Origin: Agelaius tricolor
Lineage: Eukaryota; Chordata; Aves; Passeriformes; Icteridae
Reading direction: 5' to 3'
Length of the DNA: 64,000 nt
Assembly: GCA_023055355.1 (NCBI GenBank)
Contig: JALJCS010000001.1
Span: 98,255,381 to 98,319,380, forward strand
The translations under genes were made by a program, and so were the position numbers. The stretch's first letter is position 1. Every line of letters begins with the position of its first letter. Under the pieces are notes generated by a model. That model was not told the DNA's origin. It worked only from the letters and a program-made list of their open reading frames with translations, and ran no database searches. Of this stretch, positions 50,201-61,700 are shown one piece after another.

Positions 50201-52157
50201 CACTATTTCAGTTCAAACCATTCTTATCTAGCAACATAATTTAGAGGGATAAAATAATAAGAGGAAGGAATTTTTGTGTCTTAGTGCAAGAAAGGACAAG
50301 TAGTTCTGTCTTCAGACATTTAAAGTTTGATAGAAGGATTGGTCCCCTATCCATCAGGTTTGTACCCAGCCCCCAGACAGCCTTGAACCCAGACCAGCTC
50401 ATTTTTCAAGATCAGAAAAGCTTCCATATTGAGGTGTCAGAGAATGTGCCTGAAGCCCAAGAGCATTTGGAGAAGTCTTAAATGTTGCAAGACTCTGGGA
50501 GCATGGCTTAAAGAGATATTGGACTTGGCAGTGAAGTTTGACAAACATTCATGTTTCATTCATATTCATGTTTCTGCATTACATCCTGCCCCAATCTTCT
50601 TTTTGTGCTCCAGTGATTAAAGTTTCCTCTTCTACATTTGTACAGTTCCTTCTGGAGCCATGCCACAACATGCATCACTAGAATGATACAGGCTACAATC
50701 AACTTATTTTGGGGAGATAAATCTATACAGTAGCTTTTTTGCCCTACTTTTCCCCTTTAGAAGTAGGCAAGAGATTGGGAAAGACATGACTGTGTCTCTG
50801 GGGTTAATTTTGTAATTTTTAATTTTTTTTGTAATTTATGCTGTCTGGAGAAGTCTGTGTATATTTGAGTGATGCTATATTCTACACAGGCCTGACAATT
50901 CTTTTTGTGTAATGTCATCATGTGAAATATAAAGGAAATGAGAACTGAAGTTGCAATTTACCACTGTGAAGAGTCCTGCTCATTGTGTTGTTGTGAAAAA
51001 GTATGTACCATGAGAGAAGATAAAGACATATCTTTGCTTCCACAGTCTGTTAAGACACATTGCAGGGATTACTTAGCTAGAATTTAACAGATTCTGTATT
51101 CAATTTCCAATACAAATTTTCCCCCAAGTGAACATTTCTCCCTTTCCTTTCTCATTGAAAGTCCAGGATGTTCTGAAAAAGTTCTGTACAAGTTTACAGA
51201 TAAATAAGTGGATTTGTACATCTATGGTGAGTATGAAATCCTTCTTCACAACATCTCTTTGATGCCACATCAGGAGACTAGTGGGATTTGGTCAGGAAAA
51301 TGTGTGTTTTCTCAGGTCAGAGAAAATTTTGTTAACTAACCTATGAATGTTGTTACAAGTATTTTTGGTATTTTCTAGCTCCTTAAGACAAAAAATATTT
51401 CCTTTTAATATTCTCTTACTCTATCCAGCAAAATCACCTCTGACAACCCAACCTGGTAATTGTACCATATTTGATAATGGAATTGCAAGAACCAATATGG
51501 TACGAGATTCTGCTCACATTTATGGCTTTGGAAATAGAGAGGTAGCAGCAAGCAGATGAAGAAGAAAGAATGTATGACATCTTTGTCCTAAGTAAATGGT
51601 TATAACTTTGCAATACTCAGACTGTATCCATCTTTTGTAGTACAAATTACCCATATTGAGAGGATAGCCAAAGAGAGGCAGAGAAGCATAGTTCTATTCA
51701 ATTTATCAGCTGAGATACTCAATTACTGCTTACATGAAAAAAGAAAGGTACAGATCCGTCAGCTTTCATTACTGCCTTTTTGTCTGAGTGGGCAGAGCAA
51801 CCTGAACTCTATCTTTGGTATTTCACTTTTTACATTTTAACACTGTCATCCAATTGGGGAAAAGTGTGACTGGACTATAAACTGGGAGCTGGCAGACTTA
51901 AAAAGAGAGAGACACCTGCCTTGACCTGTATAAAACCAAGGGAGGGTAGAAACTCTGAAGAACTAAGCACGTACTATTTTAGAAATCAAAATGATCAGGT
52001 GCAGTTTGCATGCGGCACATAGTCAGAGACTTGAAGTGCAATGCAGAGAAAATTATATCCTAAAGCCCATTAGCTGAATTGAGTGACCTCAGATTACAGA
52101 ACTGTACAGACAGACCTGGTCTTTACATGGAACATTGGTGTGGGTTGCTGTGGCTAC
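47268..52157. other. AT-rich noncoding stretch, no gene seen
   Basis: No gene is supported over about 4.9 kb. A 113-codon minus ORF at 47470-47811 is hydrophobic but matches nothing known. Plus ORFs at 50284-50481 and 50429-50620 overlap in different frames and are also unrecognised. An A15 run lies at 47942-47956. AT-rich simple sequence lies at about 48414-48465. Confidence -1.
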
Positions 52158-52175
52158 AACACCAAATGATAAAAA
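52158..52175. repeat. 18-bp direct repeat flanking the LTR, left copy
   Basis: AACACCAAATGATAAAAA ends one base before the LTR start. An identical copy lies at 52765-52782, 16 bp after the LTR end. LTR retrotransposons normally make 4- to 6-bp target duplications, so this pair is anomalous. Confidence -1.
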
Positions 52176-52176
52176 C

Positions 52177-52748
52177 TGTCACAACTTAACCCCAGGCAGC
52201 AACTGAGAACCCCACAACTGTCCACTTACCTCCCCCATCCCTGTGGACTGGGGAGAAGAACCTAAAGTAAAACTTTTAGATGGGATAAGAACAGTGAAAT
52301 AATTGAAACAAAAGTAAAACTAATAACAGTAAATAATAGTTTTGATAATGAAAAGAAGATCAAAATCAAGGGGAAAAAAGTGATGCGCAACACAATTGCT
52401 CAAGAGCTGCTGACTGTTGCCAGACCCTGTCCTTGCATCCCCATCAGCCTCCCTTCTGTATTACTCCCCCATTTTTTATCCTGGGCATGATGTTCTATGG
52501 TGCAGAATATCTCTTTAGCCAGTTTGGGTCACCTGTCCTGGCTTTGCTCCCTGATGGCTTTTTTATTTTCATCTCCTCACTGCCAGAGCATGAGACAGAA
52601 AAAAAAGTCCTTGGCTTAGGATAAACACTACTTAGCAACAACCAAAACATCAGTGTGTTATCAGCATTATGCTCATACTGAATCCAAAACACAGCACTGT
52701 ACAAGCTCCTGAAAAGAAATTAACTCTATCCCAGCCAAACACAGGACA
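52177..52748 (-). mobile_element. Solo LTR of an avian endogenous retrovirus, minus orientation
   Basis: The interval begins TGTCACAACTTAACCCC and ends CCAGCCAAACACAGGACA, so it has TG...CA termini. Internal blocks match an LTR family widely dispersed in bird genomes: 'caggcagcaactgagaaccc', 'aagtgatgcgcaacacaatt' with 'gctca', 'atgatgttctatggtgcaga', 'ttagccagtttgggtcacct', 'ataaacactacttagcaaca', 'catcagtgtgttatcagcat' and 'ttaactctatcccagcc'. I believe it is related to the zebra finch TguLTR5 group, but the name is not certain. In this orientation the element's promoter lies on the minus strand, with a TATA-like ATAAAAAAT at about 52471-52479. No gag, pol or env sequence adjoins it, so it is a solo LTR left by recombination. 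A 63-codon ORF within it is not a gene. Confidence -1.
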
Positions 52749-52764
52749 GAACTGCAGCAGTTAT

Positions 52765-52782
52765 AACACCAAATGATAAAAA
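52765..52782. repeat. 18-bp direct repeat flanking the LTR, right copy
   Basis: This is identical to 52158-52175. The 16 bp between the LTR end and this copy (GAACTGCAGCAGTTAT) contain the short palindrome AACTGCAGCAGTT and have no exact counterpart on the left. Confidence -1.
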
Positions 52783-54439
52783 AAACCCCTGTTTTAAGAG
52801 GAAGTACATTCAAAGTTAATCCATTTGTTTATTAAATAACTTTTCACACATACTTTTCCTTTGGTATTTTGTTCTTCCAAAGACAGCGAAGGGCAAGGTC
52901 TTTTCTTTATGTGTTGAAACTAGGCTAAGTCTAGAAATGTCAAAAGTAATATTTGTCAGTGAAGGCTGCTAACTGATGCTGATTATGATAATGCATCGGA
53001 TTCATAAAAAGATGAAGCCTTTTGTTTTAAATAAAAGCATCATCTGCCACTATTCTTTCTGAAGGTCAGCATTTTAGTGCTTTCAAACACAGCTATTTCT
53101 TCAGTGTGCTTCTTGGCACTTACTGTAGTCCTTATTTCTTGACCTTCTGCAAAGTAAATTTTTTGCCTGTGTTTTTTTTTTTATACTTTGGAAAAAGTAT
53201 AATAGAACTTTTGTGTTCCATTCTAATTAAAGACATGAAACAGTGCTACTTCCAACACATTTTTGCCTCAGCTTTCACTTATGGTCAATTTTGTAAGGAG
53301 GTTCTGTCTTGTTTTTTAAAAATAAAATCAGTTTCATCAACCACTAATTACAATTGATCATAGAAAAGAGATATGAAGGAGAGCATGAATCCTTTTACAG
53401 TAGATTCTTTCTGCACGTTCAGCCTAAAATTGTGCACGTTACTTCCCACAGAAAGCAAAGAGGATCACAAATGGACTTGCAACTTTCTGCTCTAAGGAGG
53501 GGAAAAAACCCCAACAGCCCCTTTTGACATTCTGAACTTGCTTTCAGTAACATTGACACATATAAATGAAAATATTATTATATATATTGCAGATGCATAT
53601 ATATATATGTGACACAAAACCAATAAAAAACCATAGCACTGAATATTCTACAGAAATACCAAGTGTTAGAATGTAATCAACATGCAATAAACTATTGGAA
53701 GATGCTAACAATACAATATATCTGGCATAGGAATTTTCATATAAAGTGTAAATCAAGAAAAGAAATACTCAGTTACACTTTATGCCTTAATTTTACTAAA
53801 ATTTTATTGCAGGGGTAAATTGTTCAATGTAATTTTGATTGCATCTGAAAACTGAAGTAGGCTAAAACTGTTCTCATAATTTTTCTTCAGTCAGTTTATA
53901 TAGAAACTGCTAGCATGAGCCTTACTGCCTGAGTCTAGAAGGTAGTGTGGAATGCTTTATAAAAATATAGCTGTTTTTTCTACATTATCACTATTTGATA
54001 TTAACACCATATTAAGGAGGAAAAAAAAGAAGGTATGTTTTTTATACATTCTCTTTAGAAAAACCTTAAAAAAGAGAAATTTAATATGATATTCTCTTTG
54101 ATAGCAGTGTTCTTTTTTAAAATTACCGGCCTTATTCTAATAAAGATAATTATAAACATATCATCTTCTTTTGTAGGCATGAATATTATTCCCTATGTTT
54201 TAAGTATATCACAATGAAAATTTCTTTCCCTATGAATATTTTTATTTTTTTCAGTTAAAAACAAAGTGCATCACAACCAAATATTTTTGATATCTGAGTA
54301 CCTCATTCTCCTATTTAGTCCATTAAAGGATATTTAGAGACAGAATTTGCCTCCCTTGGTGCACAAAGAAAGATCTATATTAGTATCTGAATAACTGTGA
54401 GTTATTCCAGGGTCTGACATACATCTGGACAGCCTTAAA
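52783..54439. other. AT-rich noncoding stretch, no gene seen
   Basis: Nothing recognisable. A TA-rich stretch lies at about 53577-53610. ORFs at 53106-53357 and 53544-53756 are hydrophobic, AT-driven frames with no motif. Confidence -1.
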
Positions 54440-54612
54440 ACAGATGGATCAGAGATGCTGTGGAACATCAGTTCTTGAAGAGTGTGGAAAGTTGACAGGA
54501 TAAGACCCTGAACAACCTGATGTAGCTTTGAAGCTGGCCTTGCTTGGAGATACCAATTGAATTTGACAGTCTCAAGGTTCCTTCCAACCCTTTGTTCACA
54601 CAGTAATCATCC
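54440..54612 (+). mobile_element. CR1 LINE fragment, 3' end, plus orientation, degraded
   Basis: 'gaccctgaacaacctgatgt' with 'agctttgaagctggccttgc' corresponds to the CR1 block 'gccctgggcaacctgatcta' with 'actttgaagctggccctgc'. It is followed by 'caaggttccttccaaccctt', the usual 3' UTR sequence before the terminal repeats. The terminus is too degraded to show clear repeats. This is an old, 5'-truncated copy. Confidence -1.
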
Positions 54613-57600
54613 TCCCTTCAACAGATTAGCTGCTTTTTGGTTTTGTTCTCACTCATCCTGCATTTATGATTTAGGATTTCTGGGTGAACACACACTCTAA
54701 AAAGCAGAGGTTAAAGCAATTGGCTACAGCTATATATGAGTTCTCACCCATCTAATGGTTTTGAAAAAGTGTACCAAGGTTCCGAAATAGCAAGGTAAGA
54801 CATTTTTTGCCTAGATTATACATTCTGTTCAGCAAACAATTCTATTAAGCACTATTTTTGGTCCTCAGACATAAGGACAAAGACCTAAGAAATTTCTTTT
54901 TACCTCAGAAAATCAATGTATTGAAAAAAATAAGCATATCACTGTACAAGTACTTCTCTGCAGCCCAGTAGGAATTTTGATCATGACAATACTGCATACC
55001 AGCCAGACAAACAGCTCTGATTTCACATTTGCAATCCATACCTGAGAAACATGCACAAAAAGGTACTGGGAAAAGGTATCACTTGGGCTGTGATAACAGC
55101 TTTGTACTGTCAGACCAGTGATGGATACATTCATTTTTAAGAAAACCAGGATAGCATTTCAGATGAAATGTATTAAGTCTTCTTATGGCATCCATAACAT
55201 TAATTTATAATTACAGTGTTCTGAAACAGGACTTAACTAATACTGTAAGGAATTGCTTTCATATCACTGCTGCACTGGTTTGGAAGGATAAAAAAGTACT
55301 GGGGGAAAAAGGAAGAAGATTATTTGCAGTTGTCCCTGCATGCCATAGAATCCATGTCTACACCAGTAACTCAGCCAGGGCTCAAACTCTGTAATAGAGC
55401 TGTCCCTGCTTTTATACCTCTAGTGCAGATGTAGCTTGGGTCATCTGGAAGACCTCCTCAGTCCAGAGTCCAGAGCAAGGCCTGAGAGTCACCCTGGGAC
55501 AAGGTTCATTTCCAACAGGCAGTTTAGATGTGACTGCTCCATTTTGGGTGGTAAAACCAACTGTAGAGGTTTAAGCTGTGTTTTCCCAGCCAGTCAGAGA
55601 GTGGTCTCTTGTCCATCTCATTTACTGGCACACACACAGTCAAGGAAATGAAAGTACTTAAACAGCCCACTATTCTTAGAACAGTTATTTTCCTCAATAA
55701 AATAATAAACTAATAAAGAGGGCAAGGACAAAATATTTTCTGTTGTCAACTTAAAATATATATTTGATTAGTTCTTTTCTCCAAGTAGATCTTAAAATTT
55801 GCTCTAATTTCTTTCTGGATCAGAAAATGTGGGCTTTTTAGTTTGTTATGTTTTGTTTTGTTCTGTAATTACTGAGAAAATCTCAACAGATATAAAAGTG
55901 TTGTTATTTTAAGGCAAAAATTAAGCAAACGATCAAAATTCTCCCAAAATAGTATTTTTTCCTGAGTTAGAGGCAAGGTGCTTCAATTTCATTAAGGAGC
56001 CTGAGGGTACTGCTACTATGTCAGCTCCAGGAGGATGATGAGAGAAAGGTTAAGGAAGCAGAAGAAACAATTTGCTGGCAGGTCAGGCTGAGATAAATAA
56101 ACAGTTATCAGTTTCAAAATTTAGAAAATCACTTAATGAATCAAGCTTTTGAAATAAAGAATGCATGAGAGGTTTGGAGAAATAGTTACATCCTTGGAGA
56201 GCAGGAATTCTAGTACAGATTAGCAATGGCATTTGTCATTGACTTTGCTGAGTGGGCCTTCAATAAATCTGACCAGGTTTATAGTATATAATAATTTACT
56301 TCATCTGGTTTCAGCCTTTGCCCTTCTTTCCCTCCCCAGTCCCATCACTTTTTAAATTCCATAATCAGATAATTCATACTTCTGCACCTAAGAAATTGCA
56401 ACACAGAGAACAAAGTGCTCAGAAACCTGAATGTTAAGAATTACCTTAGACCAGATAAGAGGTCCTTGTAAATGGATAGTTTGCAGCTGACAGTAGCCAT
56501 TATCAGATAAGCTTTTAGAGTAGTGTCTCCAACTTTTGTGAAGAAAAATACTTGCACTTACAGACTGCAGGCAACATCATACTTCCCTTTTCCTGTCAAC
56601 CTCTGTTTTCACTTTCACATCTCCAGCAGCCACAAGCAAATGTCTGCAATTATATACTCTTCTCTAAAGCACCAACCCTTCTCTTAACACTGCAGAAAAT
56701 AACTTAAAACTCTATTAGCCCTTTTCTTGACCCCATGTCCCTTGGCTTCACTTTTACCAGGATGACTTGAATCTCTGTTTAAAAAAGGCATTTTGGAAGA
56801 AGTCGTTTCATTAAAAAAAGATTGAGCACAAGTGCTGCAGAGAACCTGAACAATGCAGACTGCTGTCTGCAAAGCATGGGTTTCAGCAGTAACAGTGCAA
56901 GGCAAGAGGCAGTGGGAGCAGAGTAAGAGGAGCCACAGATGACATAGTTGAAAGTGTGGAAACATTTACTGAAAATAAAGAGTAATTAAAGAAAGATATG
57001 AAAGTGACAAAAACATACAGAATAAAGGGATTGAAAAAGAAAGAAAAACAGAAAAACAGAAAAGGACTTCTGCCAGAGGCTTAAAGTTTTTTTTTTCAAA
57101 TTTGGGTAATTATCAGAGAGCAAAAATACCATTTTTAATTAATTATACATATACATACCCCAAATATTTTGCTTACGCTTTTTTCTTCCATCTAACTACA
57201 GGGTGCTATGTCAGTGACATTTCACCCAGATCTGATCCTACTCTCCATGAATTATAGCTTTTAATTTCAGCTACCACATTGTAATCTGGCTACTGTAAGA
57301 TGACAAAAAAATTTGTGAAACTTCACAGCTGCTGCAATAATAAAATGGTTTCTATATTTTTCTAAACAATTTATTGACTGAAACTTGAAGAATGATATTT
57401 ACAATTTAATTACAGCTTTATTTCAAAGTTCTTACCATAATATTTTTTTTTTGGTCATTAAAATTACTACGATATTAAAAAAGTGAAGGTTTCTTTTCCT
57501 GTAGCAGTGTATCAGCATAGGCCTCAGAGGAAACAAGTGGACAAGAGAATTGAGTTCAGCACATCAGTTATGCAACTGTGCAATAGCATTTTAAACTGGA

Positions 57601-58247
57601 AATAGGCCACAGAGCATCTATCCTGCAATTTGCTACTCATTGCAGGTCTCAAATCTCCTCCAAACATTTTTCAAACTATTTTTAGATTTGCAGGGTAAAA
57701 TAATTCCAAGTAACACAACAGCTATCTTAGAGAAGGTAAGCAAAAGAAGTAACAAACTTTGGCAAGGACAAAAGATGAAAGCAGTCCAGAAAAACAAAAG
57801 GGCATATCATACAGCAGACCAGCCAGACAAAAATTAATTAGTGGCCAAACACACCCCATGCCAGCACCACTAAGAGCAGTGCAAAATACAGTTATCTTTT
57901 AAGCAACATTCAGCTTGATAACCTAAGTACCAAAAGAGGTCTTCCCAATGCAACACAATGTCTGTTCTGAATTATTATGCTCTGATCAGAAGGGAGATCA
58001 CTTGCAGAACTAGAACTAGTCAAAATTACCTCAGATAGTGCAACCCCCAGAGCTGGTATCACCACCACTGGGGTTCTGACTCTGCAACTATATACAAACA
58101 TTAATAAAATATATACAAACATAAAAAATAAAATCTATGTAAAGGACAGACCTGTGAATGGTTGCACTCAACTCAAAAGATGTTACCTGAAGAATCAGCC
58201 TTCCATTTAACAATTACTCTGCTAAAATTTAGCTTTAGTCCAGATGA
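54613..58247. other. AT-rich noncoding stretch, no gene seen
   Basis: No gene is supported. ORFs at 54913-55134, 55185-55394, 55436-55651, 56684-56965 and 57640-57837 are 65 to 93 codons long without recognisable domains. A-rich purine sequence lies at about 57030-57064. Confidence -1.
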
Positions 58248-58775
58248 CAGAAATCACATGTGATTTAGGTTGGAAAGGACCCCTGGAGGTCAGCCCAGTC
58301 CAACCTCACAGATATAACTGGTACCCAGGACCATCTCCACGTGGCCCACAAGGAGGGAGAATCCACAGTCTCTTTGGACAATCTGTGCCAGTGCCACCCT
58401 CCCAGAGAAAAAGTGTTTCCTGATTTTCACAGGGAATCTCCTGTGTTTCAGTTTGTACCCAGTGCCTCTGGTCCTGCCACCAGTCACCGCTGAAAAATGG
58501 CTCTGTCTTCTTTGCACCCTCCCTTTAGACATATTTATAAATTGGTAAGGTGCTCCCTGAGCCTTCTCATCTTCAGATTGAACAGTTCCAGAGGTCTCAG
58601 CCTTCCCTCATAGGAAATGTACTTCAGGCCCTAAGTTATCTTTGTGGCCTCTCCCTGGACTAGGTGCTCATCTCTAATCTAGGCCAAATGTGCTCTCTGC
58701 AGGTGATGCAGTTGTCAGGTACTGCAGATGGGCAGCACAGTGGGCAAGAGAAGGGCTTTTTTCTGTACCTCCTAT
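58248..58775 (-). mobile_element. CR1 LINE fragment, about 0.5 kb, minus orientation
   Basis: From the left the segment reads as the reverse complement of the CR1 3' end: 'tttaggttggaaaggacccc', 'cagcccagtccaacctcaca', then 'gtttcctgattttcacaggg', 'gtacccagtgcctctggtcc', 'gagccttctcatcttcagat' with 'tgaacag', 'ctcagccttccctcatagga' and 'tctttgtggcctctccctgg'. These are classic CR1 ORF2 C-terminal coding landmarks. It is the longest and best-preserved CR1 here, but frameshifts and stops leave only an 80-codon fragment. The right boundary is approximate. Confidence -1.
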
Positions 58776-61700
58776 GCTCCCACCTTCCACCTTCATACAC
58801 AGAGAGAACCTTCATCAATGTGTATGCATTCTAACACAGAGATGTGTGTGTAATGTGCACAAATTTATATCTGTGCACACTCCTAACCTCATTAATAGAT
58901 CATGCTATGCAATGTCACACAAGCAGTGACTTTGCTAATGGAGGAATAAATGGGGACTCAGTAATTGAAAGCAATTATTCTTTTTAGGTGTTATATCTAG
59001 CACCTAAAAACTTTTCCTCTGGGGAACATACAAATGTACCACATTAGCTGGTTCCTGCTGTTGCAGCTTATGTAGTCAGCAAACTGTATTAGTAAACTGG
59101 ATGAAGCTCTACTCTGACAACTCCCTGCTGCAGGCTACTATGGATAGTTCATACCCAACCTACTTCAGAATGTCTGACATCTGTGAATGGCAAATGCTAC
59201 CACCTTTCTTTTGAGGTATAATTTGAAATCTGTGATAAAAGTTATGCTAAAAGTTGCCAAAAGTAAACAACAGTTATGCTACCTGCTACTACCATTCAGT
59301 TTGAGACAGTTTGTGTGATTTTCTAACTGGGGCTTAATCAGCTTGGGAATGAAAGCATCCCTTGAGAAGAAGGGAAATATGGTTGTACACTAGAAACAGT
59401 TTCTTAAAAGTACCAAGGATTAAGTTCTCCATAAGAAAAGCTGAAGCCAGCAGGCTAGAAACATGTTCAAAAGCTCATGAAAAGACATGACACAACAATC
59501 ACACTTTATCTGGTCTACTCCACTTTTTCTGGGCTTCCTTCTTCTTGCTGGGCAATTTGCATTAAAACCAGATTTAATGGCTATCTCTTCTACAGAAGCA
59601 AGGGAGCCAAGCAGCCTGGGACTATGGAGATAGTAGGTTTAAATCTCAGGAGCTTTTAGAAAAAAATGGACAAAATGTTTTTAAGCAGCCAAAATTAGCT
59701 TGAGGCAGCTGTATCTCAGTGCAAAGCTGTGGAGCCTGGAAACAACTCCTCTCTATCAAAGAAAGCAGAGATGAAGGAAACATCTGATCTGTGCACCTCT
59801 TGAACACAGAAGTGTGAACAAAAAGTCTGCTGCCAAATAGCAAAGAAACATAGAGAGGATTCAGGCTTAGATAGCAGAAGAGTGTTCCACATTTAAATAA
59901 AAATGGAATTTATTTGAGAGGGAAATCCTTCATGTGAGGATTACACCTAACTCAGTACTTGAAGAACAATTTATTCCAGTGAGGACCTGTGAAGATTAGA
60001 CTTTTGTGCACTATAGTAATACGGATAAGTAATTTTTACAGGAAAGACTCTATTGAAATGACTTGAGTTAATGAACAGGTGTTAAAACACATTTTACAAA
60101 ATGAAGTGTATGTAAATTCATCACGGGGCAAAGACCTTGGGACGTTCTACAGCTATTTTCTCTGTACAGCTGCAACTAAGCAACCCTAAAGTGAGAATTT
60201 ATTGGTGGCCCTGGAAGACAACAAGGGCATCTGTGCACATCCCTTGAAATTCATGGGGCCTGAGAAAAACGAGACAAGCTAATAAGGGACTTAAAAAACA
60301 TAGCGGTGTCTTGAAGTGCCTCTTAAATGTCTATCCTCTTCTGTGTGCTGTGATCCCTCCAGCTGCAGCTAAGGAGGTGAGACAACACCAATTAAGCCCT
60401 TCCTAATCCACAGGAATGGAGATCTTTCCCACTCCTTTCTTAAACGTTCTTTCTTCAACCCTTATGGAAAACTTGGCAAACAGGTAGGGCTTTGCAGCAT
60501 ATCCTGAAGGTCAGCAGTGAAGAGGAAAAAAAAAAGTAAAACTTGGCATTAAAACAGCTAAATAAAGGACTGACATCTTGCCACTATTATCTATTTCCAT
60601 GAGAGGTAAATGAGGTCATGCCTAACTGCATTTATATCAAGCTAAGTAGCCCAAAAGAACAGCTCAAAAAACCCTTTAGACTTGCCAAGGTCCTAAACGG
60701 TCATTATCTTACATAGGACAAATTAAGGGACATTTATTGAGGGACCAGGAGAATCTTTAATTAAGGTGAAGAATAAATCCTGACTTGCAATCCTTATACT
60801 TGTTTGGTTCCAAATTGGAGCATAAGTAAAATGGGTAGGTTAAAAGAAGAAAATACTTTCTTACATAGGAACCTGCATGCCTGTGAAGCTCAAAAAGACA
60901 TGAAACCAGTGAAACCTTCCAAAATAACCACATTGATTTCTTAAACCAAACAAATAGAAAAATGTCTTCTATTTAATGTTGTCCTAATTAATTCTGCAAG
61001 CATTATTCTTGTGCTCCTGTGGAGTTAATTACAAATCAGTTTAGTATAATTCGATATTAATATCCTCAGCAATATTTTCTAATAACTCTTAACAGTATCA
61101 TGGCTCGATAGAGATATTTTGTAAGTGTAGGCCAGGTCCTACAACCCTGCAATGACCATCTGATTGCTTGCTGAAGACATTTTAGACAGAATTGCAGAAT
61201 CCGGCCTTCACATTTAAATTTTTAATATTACAGCAGGATTTAATACATTGGTGTTTGGAAGCTGTCTGAAGAATCCAAGTGCACAGTATTCATGTAGAAT
61301 AATGCCAATCTTATTTTCCAAATTCAGAGCACAGTATGAATTTTCAACTCAGCATTTACAAATACATCAGAAAAGAATAAACTGTGGGCTGATGTAATCT
61401 AAAGCAAGATTATTAACCAGTTACTAGAGTTCATTGGGATGTGGGATTGACAGGTAGATTTGTCACAGCCCTTATGGCCCTCTCTGGAGGCATACAGACA
61501 CTTGAAGCAAAGCATGGCCACTAACACTTCAGTTTCTTCTCAAAAGCAGGATGCAAGAGAGAAATTCTAACCAGAACTCTACAAGAATGGGAGGAAGATC
61601 ATGAGAAGTTAATCAACACATGAACAACATATCTTGCAGTGTACCAAGTGAATACAATGCCTTCTCTGTCTTTTGGCCACCACCATCCCACAGGTCTTTG

